Origin: Streptomyces caelestis
Lineage (GTDB): Bacteria > Actinomycetota > Actinomycetes > Streptomycetales > Streptomycetaceae
DNA: 64,000 nucleotides
Assembly (NCBI RefSeq): GCF_014205255.1
Contig: NZ_JACHNE010000001.1
Coordinates: 6,448,001-6,512,000, forward strand
Direction: 5' to 3'
The notes beneath the pieces were generated by a model. That model saw nothing but the letters and a program-made list of their open reading frames with translations, was not told where the DNA came from and made no database searches. The position numbers and the translations under genes are program-made. Shown in pieces: positions 8,134 to 17,176 of this stretch; the stretch's first letter is position 1, and each line of letters begins with the position of its first letter.

Positions 8134-10083
8134 ATGACCAACCACAGCGAAACGACTGGATCCTCCGAGAACGGCGACATCACCGGGCCCGACGCGCACG
8201 GCAGGCACAAGGACGGTGGTCGGGAGAAGCGAGGGAGCGACGGGGCCGGGCCGCACGTCCCGAGCCCCGCGTACGACGGCCACGGCGGCGAGCACCAGGT
8301 CACCCTGCGCACCCCCGCCGAACTGGCCGACGCCCTGCCGTATCTGCTCGGATACCGCCCCGAGGACAGCATCGTCCTGGTCGCCCTGCACGACAGGGAC
8401 GGACGCGGGCGGTTCGGAGGCCGGGCCAGGCTCGGCATCCCCGCCAACGCGGACGACTGGCCCTCAGCGGCCCGGCAACTGGCCCACGGCCTGGTGACGG
8501 GCAGCGAGCGCCGAGGAGCCCGCCCCGAGTCGATGGTCGCCTTCCTCTGCCAGGAACCGGCGAAGGGCGAGTCCGGCCGACAGGTCATGGAGCGGCTGAG
8601 GCCGCTGGCCCACAAGCTGCGCCTGGAGTGCGGTTCCCTGGACGTGACGGTGGTCGAGGCGCTGTGCATCTCCGATGGCCGTTACTGGTCGTACTGCTGT
8701 GACAACGCGGCATGCTGCCCGTCCGAGGGAGTCGCCATGGGCCTGCCCGGCACATCGGTGCTGGCCGCCGCTGCCACTTACGCGGGGATCCAGGTGCGCG
8801 GCACGCTCCGGGAGCTGCGGGCCCGGCTGCTCCCCTGGGAGAACGCCGCCGCTCTCGAGCAGGAGACCGCTCTGGACGCCGCCAGCCTGGCGCTGGTCCC
8901 GAGGATCCTGGACGACGCCGGCCGCGCCGACGTGGCCGACGAGACACTGGAACTGGCCGGGCGGATCCTGGACCGCTTCGCCGGGGCACAGCCCGTCTCC
9001 GGCATGCTCCTGGCGGACCTCCGCGACGACGAACTTCTCCGGCCCGACGAGGCCGCCCGGCTGATCCTCGGTCTCCAGGACCGCGCGACCCGTGACCGCG
9101 CGGCCGAGTGGATGGAGGGCGACGAGGCCGGACACGCCCTTCGCCTCTGGCGGTCGCTGGCCCGCCGCTGCGTCGGACCGTACGGCGAGCACGCCGCGGC
9201 GCCGCTCACTCTCGCCGGCTGGGTCGCATGGTCCACCGGCGACGAACTGGAGGCCCGGGAAGCACTCGCCATGGCCCTGAGCGCGGATCCCGACTACCTC
9301 TTCGCCCGTCTCCTCCACCAGGCCTGCAACGAAGGACTCGACCCGGAGTCGATCCGCAGCTGCCTGCGCGCGGAGCGCGAGGGCCGTGGACGCTCGGGAG
9401 CCGCCGGCTCGGCGGCACAGGCCGACGGCTTGAAGGCCCGGGCGGGCGGCTCCCGGGCTGGGGCGGAGGAGTGTGTCGAGCGGGCGGAGAACTCCCTGGT
9501 TCCGGCGGACGCCTGTGTTGAGCGGGCGGACAGTCTCAGGGCTCTGGCGGACGACTCCGCCGAGCAGGTGAACAGCTTCACCGGGCAGGTGAACGGCTCC
9601 GTCGCGCAGAAAGACGACTCCGTCGCGAAGGACAGCTCCCCCGCTCGGCCGGACGCCGACGAGGTCGGCACGGGCGAGGCAGTCGCGCCCGAGTTCCAGC
9701 CGGAGCCCGCCGCCATGGAGGGCGAGCGCATGCGCGCTGGGAACGACGCAGCAGCATCCGCGTCCACGGCGGTGCCCTCACGTCGTCGACGCCGTACCCG
9801 TTCCGCCGGTCCCGCGAGCGCGGCCCAGGTGGGTACCCGCACGGGAGACCGTGTCCCGAGCGCCCGGGCTCCCCGTCGGAGTACTCCGACGGGCACCACG
9901 CGCCCTGCCGGTGCCGCAGAAACCGGCACACGTAGCGGGCGAGCGACCGCGGGTACTGCACGGTCCGGCAGCGCACGCACGGGCGGCCCACGTGCGCGTA
10001 CGTCGCGGAAGGCGGCCATGCCGTGCCGGGACACAGGCCGGGAAGGCGTGCAGCCCGGCCAGGGCCCCGAGGGGGAGGAGTGA
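8134..10083 (+). CDS. DUF4192 domain protein with repetitive C-terminal tail
   Basis: 649 residues. After a hydrophilic 45-residue leader, residues 50-430 form the DUF4192 domain common in actinobacteria (VTLRTPAELADALPYLLGYRP... SIVLVALHDRDGRGR), of unknown function. From about residue 425 the protein is low-complexity: short Ser/Ala units such as CVERAENSL, CVERADSLRALADDS and QVNSFTGQVNGSVAQ repeat loosely, then comes a very basic Arg/Ser/Thr-rich end. The tail is probably disordered and, with its Arg-rich RRRRRTRS run, could bind nucleic acid. No signal peptide or membrane segment. ATG 8134 opens 141 bases from the divergent helicase gene; no strong ribosome site is visible. Confidence 0.85.
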   Translation: MTNHSETTGSSENGDITGPDAHGRHKDGGREKRGSDGAGPHVPSPAYDGHGGEHQVTLRTPAELADALPYLLGYRPEDSIVLVALHDRDGRGRFGGRARLGIPANADDWPSAARQLAHGLVTGSERRGARPESMVAFLCQEPAKGESGRQVMERLRPLAHKLRLECGSLDVTVVEALCISDGRYWSYCCDNAACCPSEGVAMGLPGTSVLAAAATYAGIQVRGTLRELRARLLPWENAAALEQETALDAASLALVPRILDDAGRADVADETLELAGRILDRFAGAQPVSGMLLADLRDDELLRPDEAARLILGLQDRATRDRAAEWMEGDEAGHALRLWRSLARRCVGPYGEHAAAPLTLAGWVAWSTGDELEAREALAMALSADPDYLFARLLHQACNEGLDPESIRSCLRAEREGRGRSGAAGSAAQADGLKARAGGSRAGAEECVERAENSLVPADACVERADSLRALADDSAEQVNSFTGQVNGSVAQKDDSVAKDSSPARPDADEVGTGEAVAPEFQPEPAAMEGERMRAGNDAAASASTAVPSRRRRRTRSAGPASAAQVGTRTGDRVPSARAPRRSTPTGTTRPAGAAETGTRSGRATAGTARSGSARTGGPRARTSRKAAMPCRDTGREGVQPGQGPEGEE

Positions 10084-10274
10084 GTGTCCTCCTGACGGCC
10101 TCGACGCGCCCGGGGCGGCGGCGCGGGCGTGACCCGGAGCAGGTTCACGCCGTTCACCTGAGTGGCGGAACGCCTGGACGGGTCGTGACGCCGCATTGCC
10201 CCCGCCCCGTCGGAGCCCTCCGGCACCGGCGCCGAACTCGATCGAGGCGCACAGAGCGCAGAGGAAGCCTCTCC

Positions 10275-12626
10275 ATGCATCAGCCGACTCCGCCCTCCTC
10301 CGCCGCCGACGACCGCCATGCTCCGGGCGGCCCCCCGCCGCCCCGATGGTCGGGTCCCGGACTGCCCGGGGCCGGGGCTCCGCGGTCGGGGGAGCACGAC
10401 GTCCCTCCGCGGCCGGCGGCATGTGTCGACGGGTTCGGGCCCAGGTTCCCCGGAGGTGTCTCACCCGCCTCGCCGGCCACCGGCCCGGACTCGTGCCCGC
10501 CCTCGGCACCGGACCGGGGCCGTCCGTCCCCCCATGGCCCGGGCCAGAACCGTCACCCTGGTTCCGGTTCGGGGCACGGCTCGCCCTCGCCGCCCTTGGC
10601 TCAGAGCCGGGGCCCGTCCTCCGCAGGGCAGTCCGCCGCGCCTCCCCGGGGCGCCACAATCCCCGGACTGCGCTGGTCTGCCGACCTGCCGCCCGCCCAC
10701 ACCATGATGATCTGCGTGGCGCTTCCCGGTCTGGCCATCTCCACGGAGGGAGGGCAGATGACCGGTCAGGGGCTGGAAGGGTTCTACCGCGCAGGCCGGC
10801 GCGTGCTCTCCCGGTGCGAGATCCGCGTGGCCGGGCGGGAACCGCTCGCCGTGCAGGCCCGTATGGCCGCGGCCGACCGCGCCAGATTCGTGGGCACGCT
10901 CCGCACGTCGCCGCAGGCAGGCCCGGATCCGGACGTGGTCGTGGAACGCGACCGTCTCGCGGACGGCACGGAGCGGATCACCCTGCACAGCGCGGCCCCT
11001 CGCCCGCTGCGTCTGCCGGTCGAGGTGTCCCTGGGCACGGACCTGGCCGACCTCGGGGCGATCGCCTCGGGCCGCGCCGGACCGGAACTCCCCGCCAGTG
11101 TCCACGACTCCGGCCTGCGCTGGTCCTGCGCCACCGGCAACGCGTCCGTCACGGCCGCACCGCCTCCCTCTGACGCCCTGGCCTCGGCCGGGCTGCTCAG
11201 GTGGGAGCTCGACCTGCCGCCGGGCGGCAGCAGAAGCGTCGAGCTGCGGGTGCGGCCGGACGGCGCCGGTCCGCTCCGAGCCGTGGGACGCGCGGCGACC
11301 AGCCCCCTCGCCGCCGCGCGTGCGGAAGGCGACGACCCCAGAGCCCCCGCACTCCTGAGGACGAGCATCGAGGACCTCCAGGCTCTCCTGCTGCGCGATT
11401 GCGCGAACCCCGCCGACACCCACCTCGCGGCAGGCGCACCCTGGCGCTGCGGTCTGGCCCCCGCCGACGCGCTCGTGGCCGCCCGGATGGCCCTGCCGCT
11501 CGGTACGGGCCTGGCAGCGGGGACGCTGCGAATCCTCGCCCGTAGCCAGCTCACCGGCCCGGGCCCGCAGTCCGGGATGATCCCCGGCCCGCGACGGGAC
11601 GCAGGCCCGCACCTTCCGCCGCAGTGCACCGGTACGGAGGCCACGCTGCTCTTCCCCGCCTTGCTCGCCGAGGCCCGCCGCTGGGGCCTCGGCGAGCAAG
11701 AGACGGAGGAGCTGCTGCCCGCCGCCGAGCGCTGTCTGACCTGGCTGCGAACCACCGTGGGCGACGACACGTACCTGCGCGACCCGCACCCCGGCGGTCC
11801 CGTCCGCTGCGAGACGCAGGCCCACGCCCACCGTGCCGCGCTCCTCGGCGCCGACCTGCTCGACGCCTGCGGCCGCACGGGCGGACCGGCACTCCGGCAG
11901 TGGGCGCAGTCCATACGGACCGCCTTCCGCAGGGAGTTCTGGGTCGACGACCTCGGGGGCGGCCGGCCCGCGGCAGCCCGTGCCCCGGACGGCAGGCCCG
12001 TGCCTCATCTGGGCGCGGCCGCCGTCCACCTCCTCGACACCGGCCTGCTGGGCGAGGGCGCCTTGGCACCGGGTCTGCTCGACAAGGTCCAGACCGAGAA
12101 CCTCGCCCGGCTGCTCGGCAGCCCTGTCATGGACTCGGGCTGGGGCCTGCGCGGGCTGGGCGCGAAGGAACCGGGATTCAATCCGTTCGGCCACCGCGCC
12201 GGGGCCGTACGGGTCCAGGAGACCGCGCTCGCCGTCGCGGGCCTGGCCGCCACCGGCTACGAGAAGGAGGCGACCGCGCTGCTGCGCGGCGTACTCGCGG
12301 CCGCCGAGACCTTCGCCCACCGGCTGCCCGACATGTACGCGGGGGAACAGCGCACGGAGGGGAGCGCTCCCCTCCCGCACCCGGCTGCTTGCCGCCCCGC
12401 GGCCATACCGGCGGCCGCCGGAGTGCTGCTGCTGACCACGCTCGTCGGCATCCGCCCCGACGCCCCGGCCGGGACGGTCACCCTGTGCCCGATGCGCAGC
12501 GCGCCCCTGGGCGAGATCGGCTTCACGGGACTGCGGATCGCGGGCGCCCCGTTCTCCGTGCGGGTCAGCCGGCTCGGCCTCGCGATGGTCGAGGAAGCGG
12601 CCGACGGACTTCAACTGGGGGCGTGA
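10275..12626 (+). CDS. Glycogen-debranching-type (GDE N-terminal domain) protein
   Basis: 783 residues from ATG 10275, preceded by GAGGAA at 7-8 bases. The first 130 residues are Pro/Gly-rich and probably disordered. A GDE_N_bis-like beta domain follows (HTMMICVALPGLAIS, then GFYRAGRRVLSRCEIRVAG), then a six-hairpin alpha/alpha barrel region similar to amylo-alpha-1,6-glucosidases (TEATLLFPALLAEARRWGL, RREFWVDDLGG, ETALAVAGLAATGYEKEA). Family members act on glucan or trehalose-like sugars, but several are uncharacterised and the catalytic acids cannot be assigned here by eye. It stands alone between the DUF4192 and NUDIX genes. Confidence 0.8.
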   Translation: MHQPTPPSSAADDRHAPGGPPPPRWSGPGLPGAGAPRSGEHDVPPRPAACVDGFGPRFPGGVSPASPATGPDSCPPSAPDRGRPSPHGPGQNRHPGSGSGHGSPSPPLAQSRGPSSAGQSAAPPRGATIPGLRWSADLPPAHTMMICVALPGLAISTEGGQMTGQGLEGFYRAGRRVLSRCEIRVAGREPLAVQARMAAADRARFVGTLRTSPQAGPDPDVVVERDRLADGTERITLHSAAPRPLRLPVEVSLGTDLADLGAIASGRAGPELPASVHDSGLRWSCATGNASVTAAPPPSDALASAGLLRWELDLPPGGSRSVELRVRPDGAGPLRAVGRAATSPLAAARAEGDDPRAPALLRTSIEDLQALLLRDCANPADTHLAAGAPWRCGLAPADALVAARMALPLGTGLAAGTLRILARSQLTGPGPQSGMIPGPRRDAGPHLPPQCTGTEATLLFPALLAEARRWGLGEQETEELLPAAERCLTWLRTTVGDDTYLRDPHPGGPVRCETQAHAHRAALLGADLLDACGRTGGPALRQWAQSIRTAFRREFWVDDLGGGRPAAARAPDGRPVPHLGAAAVHLLDTGLLGEGALAPGLLDKVQTENLARLLGSPVMDSGWGLRGLGAKEPGFNPFGHRAGAVRVQETALAVAGLAATGYEKEATALLRGVLAAAETFAHRLPDMYAGEQRTEGSAPLPHPAACRPAAIPAAAGVLLLTTLVGIRPDAPAGTVTLCPMRSAPLGEIGFTGLRIAGAPFSVRVSRLGLAMVEEAADGLQLGA

Positions 12627-12721
12627 CCTGGTACGACGTTCAACCACCGGACAACCGGGCCGAACAGTGAAGTCCATATCCGACCGGAGTGGATCAGTCG
12701 CCGATGCGACCGCGGAAGGGA

Positions 12722-12756
12722 GTGCTTATCGTCAGGAAGACGACTATGATCGCCGC
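12722..12756 (+). promoter_or_regulatory. Leaderless promoter with internal dyad before the NUDIX gene
   Basis: TATGAT (12745-12750) is a near-consensus -10 placed six bases before ATG 12757, as expected for a leaderless transcript; there is no ribosome site. Just upstream lies a dyad TCGTC-N5-GACGA (12729-12743), between the -10 and the expected -35 region. An operator in that position would block transcription, and the downstream protein has an NrtR-like DNA-binding tail, so autoregulation is plausible. The -35 is weak. Confidence 0.5.
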
Positions 12757-13515
12757 ATGCCCTACGACCCGTCAGCGTTTCCGCCCTTTGCCGTCACCGT
12801 GGACCTGGTCGTGCTGACCGTGCGCCGCCATGCGCTGTGTGCGCTGGCGGTACGCAGGGGTGAACCGCCGTTCCAGGGGCGTTGGGCGCTCCCCGGCGGC
12901 TTCGTACGGGCCGACGAGGACCTGGCGCAGGCCGCGGCACGCGAGCTGGCCGAGGAGACGGGGCTGCGCGTCCACGACCCGTCTGTCCCCGCCCAGGACA
13001 ACGGGGCGCACCTGGAACAGCTCGCCACCTACGGCGACCCCAAGCGGGATCCCAGGATGCGGGTCGTCAGTGTCGCCCACCTGGCGCTTGCTCCCGACCT
13101 GCCCGCGCCCAGAGCCGGCGGCGACGCCAGCAACGCCCGCTGGGCCCCGGTGGAGGAACTGCTGCAGCAGGGCGGCTACGGGCGGGACGCCGAGCCGGTC
13201 GCGCCGCTCGCGTTCGACCACGCGCAGATCCTGTCGGACGGAGTGGAACGCGCTCGCTCCAAGATCGAGTACTCGTCGCTGGCCACGGCCTTCTGCCCGC
13301 CCGAGTTCACCGTCGGAGAGTTGCGCCGCGTCTACGAGGCGGTGTGGGGCGTGGCGCTCGACCCGCGCAACTTCCACCGCAAGGTCACGGGCACGCCGGG
13401 CTTCCTCGTCCCCACCGGCGGGACGACCACCCGCCAGGGCGGCCGCCCGGCTCAGCTCTTCCGTGCCGGTGGGGCGACTCTGCTCAACCCCCCGATGCTG
13501 CGCCCCGAGGTCTGA
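12757..13515 (+). CDS. NUDIX hydrolase with NrtR-like C-terminal winged helix
   Basis: 252 residues. The N-terminal half is a NUDIX domain with an intact Nudix box GGFVRADEDLAQAAARELAE followed by ETGL (GX5EX7REXXEEXGX; near residues 47-70), so it probably still cleaves a nucleoside diphosphate derivative such as ADP-ribose. The C-terminal third, FTVGELRRVYEAVWGVALDP then NFHRKVTGTPGFLVPTG, matches the winged-helix tail of NrtR-type NAD-metabolism repressors. Whether it is an enzyme, an NrtR-like repressor or both is open. No NAD biosynthesis gene is adjacent. ATG 12757 is chosen over upstream starts because of the leaderless promoter. Confidence 0.88.
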   Translation: MPYDPSAFPPFAVTVDLVVLTVRRHALCALAVRRGEPPFQGRWALPGGFVRADEDLAQAAARELAEETGLRVHDPSVPAQDNGAHLEQLATYGDPKRDPRMRVVSVAHLALAPDLPAPRAGGDASNARWAPVEELLQQGGYGRDAEPVAPLAFDHAQILSDGVERARSKIEYSSLATAFCPPEFTVGELRRVYEAVWGVALDPRNFHRKVTGTPGFLVPTGGTTTRQGGRPAQLFRAGGATLLNPPMLRPEV

Positions 13516-13613
13516 CGCGGGTCCGGAAATGCCATGCTCCCGCGGCCCGGACAAGGGTGATCGTCGTGTCCGAGCCAGGCCTCGCGCTGCCCGAAAAACC
13601 GGACATAGCGCGC

Positions 13614-13626
13614 TATCTTGCTGCGG
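13614..13626 (+). promoter_or_regulatory. Leaderless -10 element before the ABC gene
   Basis: TATCTT (13614-13619) lies seven bases before GTG 13627, with no Shine-Dalgarno sequence between. This is the usual geometry of leaderless transcripts in streptomycetes and supports GTG 13627 rather than TTG 13618, which would lie inside the -10. Confidence 0.45.
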
Positions 13627-15891
13627 GTGATCCAGGCCTTCGGACTGACCAGCAATCCCCGCAAAGAGCTTCCGCTCGCAGCCGACGACGTCTCCTTCGA
13701 GGCGCGATCGGGCCGCGTCACCGCGCTGCTCGGAGCACCGGGCGCCGGTAAGACGACAGTCCTCAGACTCATGCTGGAACTCCAACAGGGCCGGGGCATC
13801 ACCTACTTCCGGGGCCGCCCCCTGCACCGCATCGCCCATCCCTCGCGCGAGGTCGGTGTGCTGCTCGGCGACGTGCCGGGGCACCCGGCCCGCACGGTCC
13901 GCGGTCATCTGCGCATGCTGTGTGCCGCCGCAGGGGTCCCGGTCCGGCGCGCCGACGAAGTGCTGGAGGCGGTAGGGCTCGTGGGCCTGCGCGACGAACG
14001 CCTCAGCGCCCTCTCGCGCGGCATGGACCGCCGCCTGGGTCTGGCCTGCACCCTCCTGGCCGACCCGCACACGCTCGTCCTGGACGACCCCGCCGGCGGT
14101 CTGTCCGCCCGCGAGAGTCACTGGCTGCACGGCATGCTGCGCGCACACGCCGCCCAGGGCGGCACGGTCCTGTTCACCACGGCCGACCCCAAGGAAGCCG
14201 CGCGCACCGCCGACCGCGTCGTCACGCTGGAACAGGGCAGGCTCGTGGCCGACCAGGAGGCCGCGGAGTTCTCGCGCACCCGCCTGCGTCCCCGGGTCGC
14301 CGTACGCAGCCCGCACGCGGCCCGTCTGGCCGCTCTGCTGGCCAAGCAGGCCCGCACCGCGCAGCGCTCCGTCGAAGTCGTACGAGAAGGCGGCAACCGC
14401 CTCTCCGTGTACGGCAGTACCTGCGCGGAGATCGGCGAGACAGCGTTCCGCCACGGCATCGTCGTTCACCAACTCGCCGACGAGATCGGAGACATGGGGC
14501 CAGGGGCGGGAGCAACGGAGGCAGGTGAGCCGCATGGCGGCCGTGACCCGGGCCTGGGCAAGGCAGGGCAGACGGCGGGCGAGTCGCACAGGGCCGGCCC
14601 AGCGCGAACGTCTGCCGACATGCTTGAGTCCGGGAGCGCGGGCCAGGGCGAGCAGCAGGTCGAAGTCGAGTGCGGACAACTCGACCGCGCGGAACTCGTC
14701 GGCGCCGAGCCGGAGTGCGCGGATGCCGAGCCCGGGCACGCCACCGACGGGCACGGGGCGATCGTTGGGCCGCAGGCTTCTCACGGTGAGCCGCGACCCA
14801 CCCTCGACGCGCCGAAGCCGGCCCCGGTCACCGTTGATCCCGTGGCCGCCACCGCCGAGTTGCGGCCCCCGGCTGAGCCGCGACCCACCGATGACGCACC
14901 GAAGCCGGTCACCGACGTGCCGTTGCCCTCAGCCGGGCACGCGCAGTCCGTCGCAGATGCGCACGAGCGTCCGGACATGCCCTCGGCCGGCCACCCGTCC
15001 GATGCCGAGGCCCGTCCTCAGGAGACGACGACACCCCGCGCGTTCCACCCCGCCGACGCCCGCACGGCGCGCACGCTCGACGCACTCCCCCCTCTGCCGC
15101 CTCCCATCTCCGTCCGCCCCGCCCCCAGCCCGCTCCGTCCCCTCCGCTACGAGATCCGCCGTGCCGCCGGGATCGGCACCGGGTTCCGCACCGGGGCCGC
15201 CGTGCTCGTCGTGTCCGTCGTGACCGCTGTCGTGCTCGCCCGTATCGGGCACACCCCGCAACCGCGCCTGCTGGCCGCCTGGCCCCAGGAGCTACCCCTG
15301 CCGCCCGCGGCGCTCGGCGCGGGGCTGCTCGGCGCGCTGGCCTCCGGCGACGAGTTCCGCCACCCCGCCCTGGCCGCGGACCGCGGCACGGTACCCCGCC
15401 GGCTGGGGTTGCTGGCCGCCAAACTGCTCGTCACCACGGCCACCGCGCTGATGCTGGCCGCTCTCACCGTCGGCTGCGACGCCGAGGTGCTCTATCTCGT
15501 CTACGGACGGGAGCTCGCCCAGGTTCCCGCCGACTGGCTTTCGCTCAGTGCGAGTTGGATCGGACTGGTGGTCGGCTGCGCCTGGGCGGGCGTGCTGGCA
15601 GCAGGCGTCTTCCGTTCCACCACGGCGGGGCTCGCCGCCGTGGCCGCGGTGCCGCTCCTCGTCGTACCCGCGGTGCACAAGGTCCTGGCGGGGCCCTCCG
15701 TGCGGACCGCGGCGGGACTTCCCATGCGGCTGCGCGAGGCGCTCCTGCCGCGATGGCCCTTCGGGGGAGAGCGCTATCTGGAAGCCGCGCTGAGCATGAT
15801 CTCCCAACCTGTCGGCGCCGCACTGACGTTGTCGCTGGCCGCGCTGCTCTGCGCGTATCTGCTCACCGCACTGCGGAGCCGGTTTTGGTGA
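13627..15891 (+). CDS. ABC transporter: fused ATPase and membrane domain
   Basis: 754 residues. Residues 1-215 are an ABC ATPase: Walker A GAPGAGKTT, signature LSRGMDRRLGLAC, Walker B HTLVLDDPAGG. Residues about 290-500 are a Pro/Ala/Glu-rich linker with internal repeats (AEPRPTDDAPKP and a near copy). The last 250 residues contain about six hydrophobic segments (for example GAAVLVVSVVTAVVLARIG, LLVTTATALMLAALTVG, LAAVAAVPLLVVPAVHKVL), typical of an ABC-2-type permease half. ATPase and membrane part on one chain is unusual, since ABC-2 systems normally use two genes. Substrate unknown; export is likely. The Walker B region ends LDDPAGG, with Pro after Asp-Asp where Glu is usual, so hydrolysis may be slow. 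Confidence 0.82.
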   Translation: MIQAFGLTSNPRKELPLAADDVSFEARSGRVTALLGAPGAGKTTVLRLMLELQQGRGITYFRGRPLHRIAHPSREVGVLLGDVPGHPARTVRGHLRMLCAAAGVPVRRADEVLEAVGLVGLRDERLSALSRGMDRRLGLACTLLADPHTLVLDDPAGGLSARESHWLHGMLRAHAAQGGTVLFTTADPKEAARTADRVVTLEQGRLVADQEAAEFSRTRLRPRVAVRSPHAARLAALLAKQARTAQRSVEVVREGGNRLSVYGSTCAEIGETAFRHGIVVHQLADEIGDMGPGAGATEAGEPHGGRDPGLGKAGQTAGESHRAGPARTSADMLESGSAGQGEQQVEVECGQLDRAELVGAEPECADAEPGHATDGHGAIVGPQASHGEPRPTLDAPKPAPVTVDPVAATAELRPPAEPRPTDDAPKPVTDVPLPSAGHAQSVADAHERPDMPSAGHPSDAEARPQETTTPRAFHPADARTARTLDALPPLPPPISVRPAPSPLRPLRYEIRRAAGIGTGFRTGAAVLVVSVVTAVVLARIGHTPQPRLLAAWPQELPLPPAALGAGLLGALASGDEFRHPALAADRGTVPRRLGLLAAKLLVTTATALMLAALTVGCDAEVLYLVYGRELAQVPADWLSLSASWIGLVVGCAWAGVLAAGVFRSTTAGLAAVAAVPLLVVPAVHKVLAGPSVRTAAGLPMRLREALLPRWPFGGERYLEAALSMISQPVGAALTLSLAALLCAYLLTALRSRFW

Positions 15892-15952
15892 CGACTGTCC
15901 GTAACCCTTAGTCCGGCCATGCGCACAACTCCCCGCAGAACGCCCATTTCTT

Positions 15953-15960
15953 TCCGATAA
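15953..15960 (+). promoter_or_regulatory. SigmaWhiG-like -10 element upstream of whiH
   Basis: TCCGATAA matches the sigmaWhiG -10 GCCGATAA at seven of eight positions, about 92 bases before the whiH GTG. In S. coelicolor whiH is known to depend on sigmaWhiG. A TAAA-type -35 at the expected distance is not seen, so the assignment is tentative. Confidence 0.4.
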
Positions 15961-16052
15961 GGCGTCAATTGCGACGGGGTGAGCGATCACCCTTTCGTGT
16001 GCTTTTCACCAAAGACCTCAAGGGAGTTGGAGACGGCGCCGACAAAGGATGC

Positions 16053-16940
16053 GTGAGTACCCTTGCGCACACCATGATGACCGCCGCCCGCTCCGCTGAC
16101 TCCGGCCTCACGAGCCCGGGCGAACTCGACCGCTACCCCTACGCCGAGGCGCCCGCCGTCGACCGCGTCGGTGCCCCTGTCTGGGACGGCGGGGACCCCG
16201 AGCTGGGCCGGGTGGGCAGGCGCGCCGCGGGCAGCCGCGGACGCGGGCTGCACGGCCAACTCGTCCAGCAGCTGGGTCAGATGATCGTCTCAGGCGACCT
16301 GGGCGCCGACCGTCCGCTGGTGCCCGAGGAGATCGGCCAGCGGTTCGAGGTCTCCCGCACCGTCGTCCGCGAGTCGCTCCGCGTCCTGGAGGCCAAGGGC
16401 CTGGTGAGCGCCCGCCCGAACGTCGGCACGCGCGTGCGCCCCGTCAGCGACTGGAACCTCCTCGACCCGGACATCATCGAGTGGCGGGCCTTCGGCCCGC
16501 AGCGCGACGATCAGCGCCGCGAGCTGAGCGAGCTGCGCTGGACGATCGAGCCGCTCGCCGCCCGCCTCGCCGCCGGGCACGGGCGCGAGGACGTCCAGCA
16601 GCGCCTGGCGGACATGATCGAGATCATGGGGCACGCGATGGCCCAGGGTGATGCGCTCACCTTCTCCCGCGCCGACTCCGAGTTCCACTCGCTGCTCATC
16701 CAGGTCGCCGGCAACCGCATGCTGGAGCACCTCTCAGGGATCGTGTCCGCTGCCCTCCAGGTCTCCGGCGGCCCGGTCGCGGGCTGTGACCGGCCGACCG
16801 AGGCGTCGCTGGCGCACCACGGCCGCATCTGTGACGCCCTCGCCACCGGCGACGGGCCCGCGGCCGAGGCGGCGATGCGGCAACTTCTCACGGTCCACCC
16901 CGAGGTGGAACGCGTGGTGCCCGCTCCGCGCGAGCACTGA
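16053..16940 (+). CDS. whiH: GntR/FadR-family sporulation regulator WhiH
   Basis: 295 residues. A winged helix-turn-helix occupies about residues 70-135 (GLHGQLVQQLGQMIVSGDLG, then ISQR-type segment EEIGQRFEVSRTVVRESLRV), followed by an FCD-type ligand domain (ELRWTIEPLAARLAAGH, SEFHSLLIQVAGNRMLEHL, SLAHHGRICDALATGDG). Size and the position immediately before hrdB match whiH (SCO5819) of S. coelicolor, a regulator needed for sporulation septation in aerial hyphae. GTG 16053 is preceded by AAAGGAT; the frame is open further upstream but lacks another good start. A long hairpin terminator follows. Confidence 0.9.
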   Translation: MSTLAHTMMTAARSADSGLTSPGELDRYPYAEAPAVDRVGAPVWDGGDPELGRVGRRAAGSRGRGLHGQLVQQLGQMIVSGDLGADRPLVPEEIGQRFEVSRTVVRESLRVLEAKGLVSARPNVGTRVRPVSDWNLLDPDIIEWRAFGPQRDDQRRELSELRWTIEPLAARLAAGHGREDVQQRLADMIEIMGHAMAQGDALTFSRADSEFHSLLIQVAGNRMLEHLSGIVSAALQVSGGPVAGCDRPTEASLAHHGRICDALATGDGPAAEAAMRQLLTVHPEVERVVPAPREH

Positions 16941-17012
16941 CCGCGTTCCGCGGGCGGCGCGGCGGGTCTGCCACCCCCCTCCTGTGGCAGTGCCCGTTCG
17001 GTGAACCGCCTC

Positions 17013-17057
17013 CCGTCGGACCCCGCGGGATCCTTGCGATCCCGCGGGGTCCGACGG
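17013..17057 (+). terminator. Strong hairpin terminator after whiH
   Basis: A perfect 20-base-pair inverted repeat with a 5-base loop (CTTGC at 17033-17037): arms 17013-17032 and 17038-17057, nearly all G/C. It lies 72 bases after the whiH stop and separates it from the hrdB promoter. No T-run follows, as is usual in streptomycetes. Confidence 0.8.
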
Positions 17058-17176
17058 CACGAAGGGGCCACGGATCCGCCGGAGCGGTCAGGTAACAGTC
17101 AGATGCGACCTCCTTTGCCCATATCTGAACACTTTTGTTCGCTTACGGGGTGTGACTCGGGCCACGCGAATTGGGC

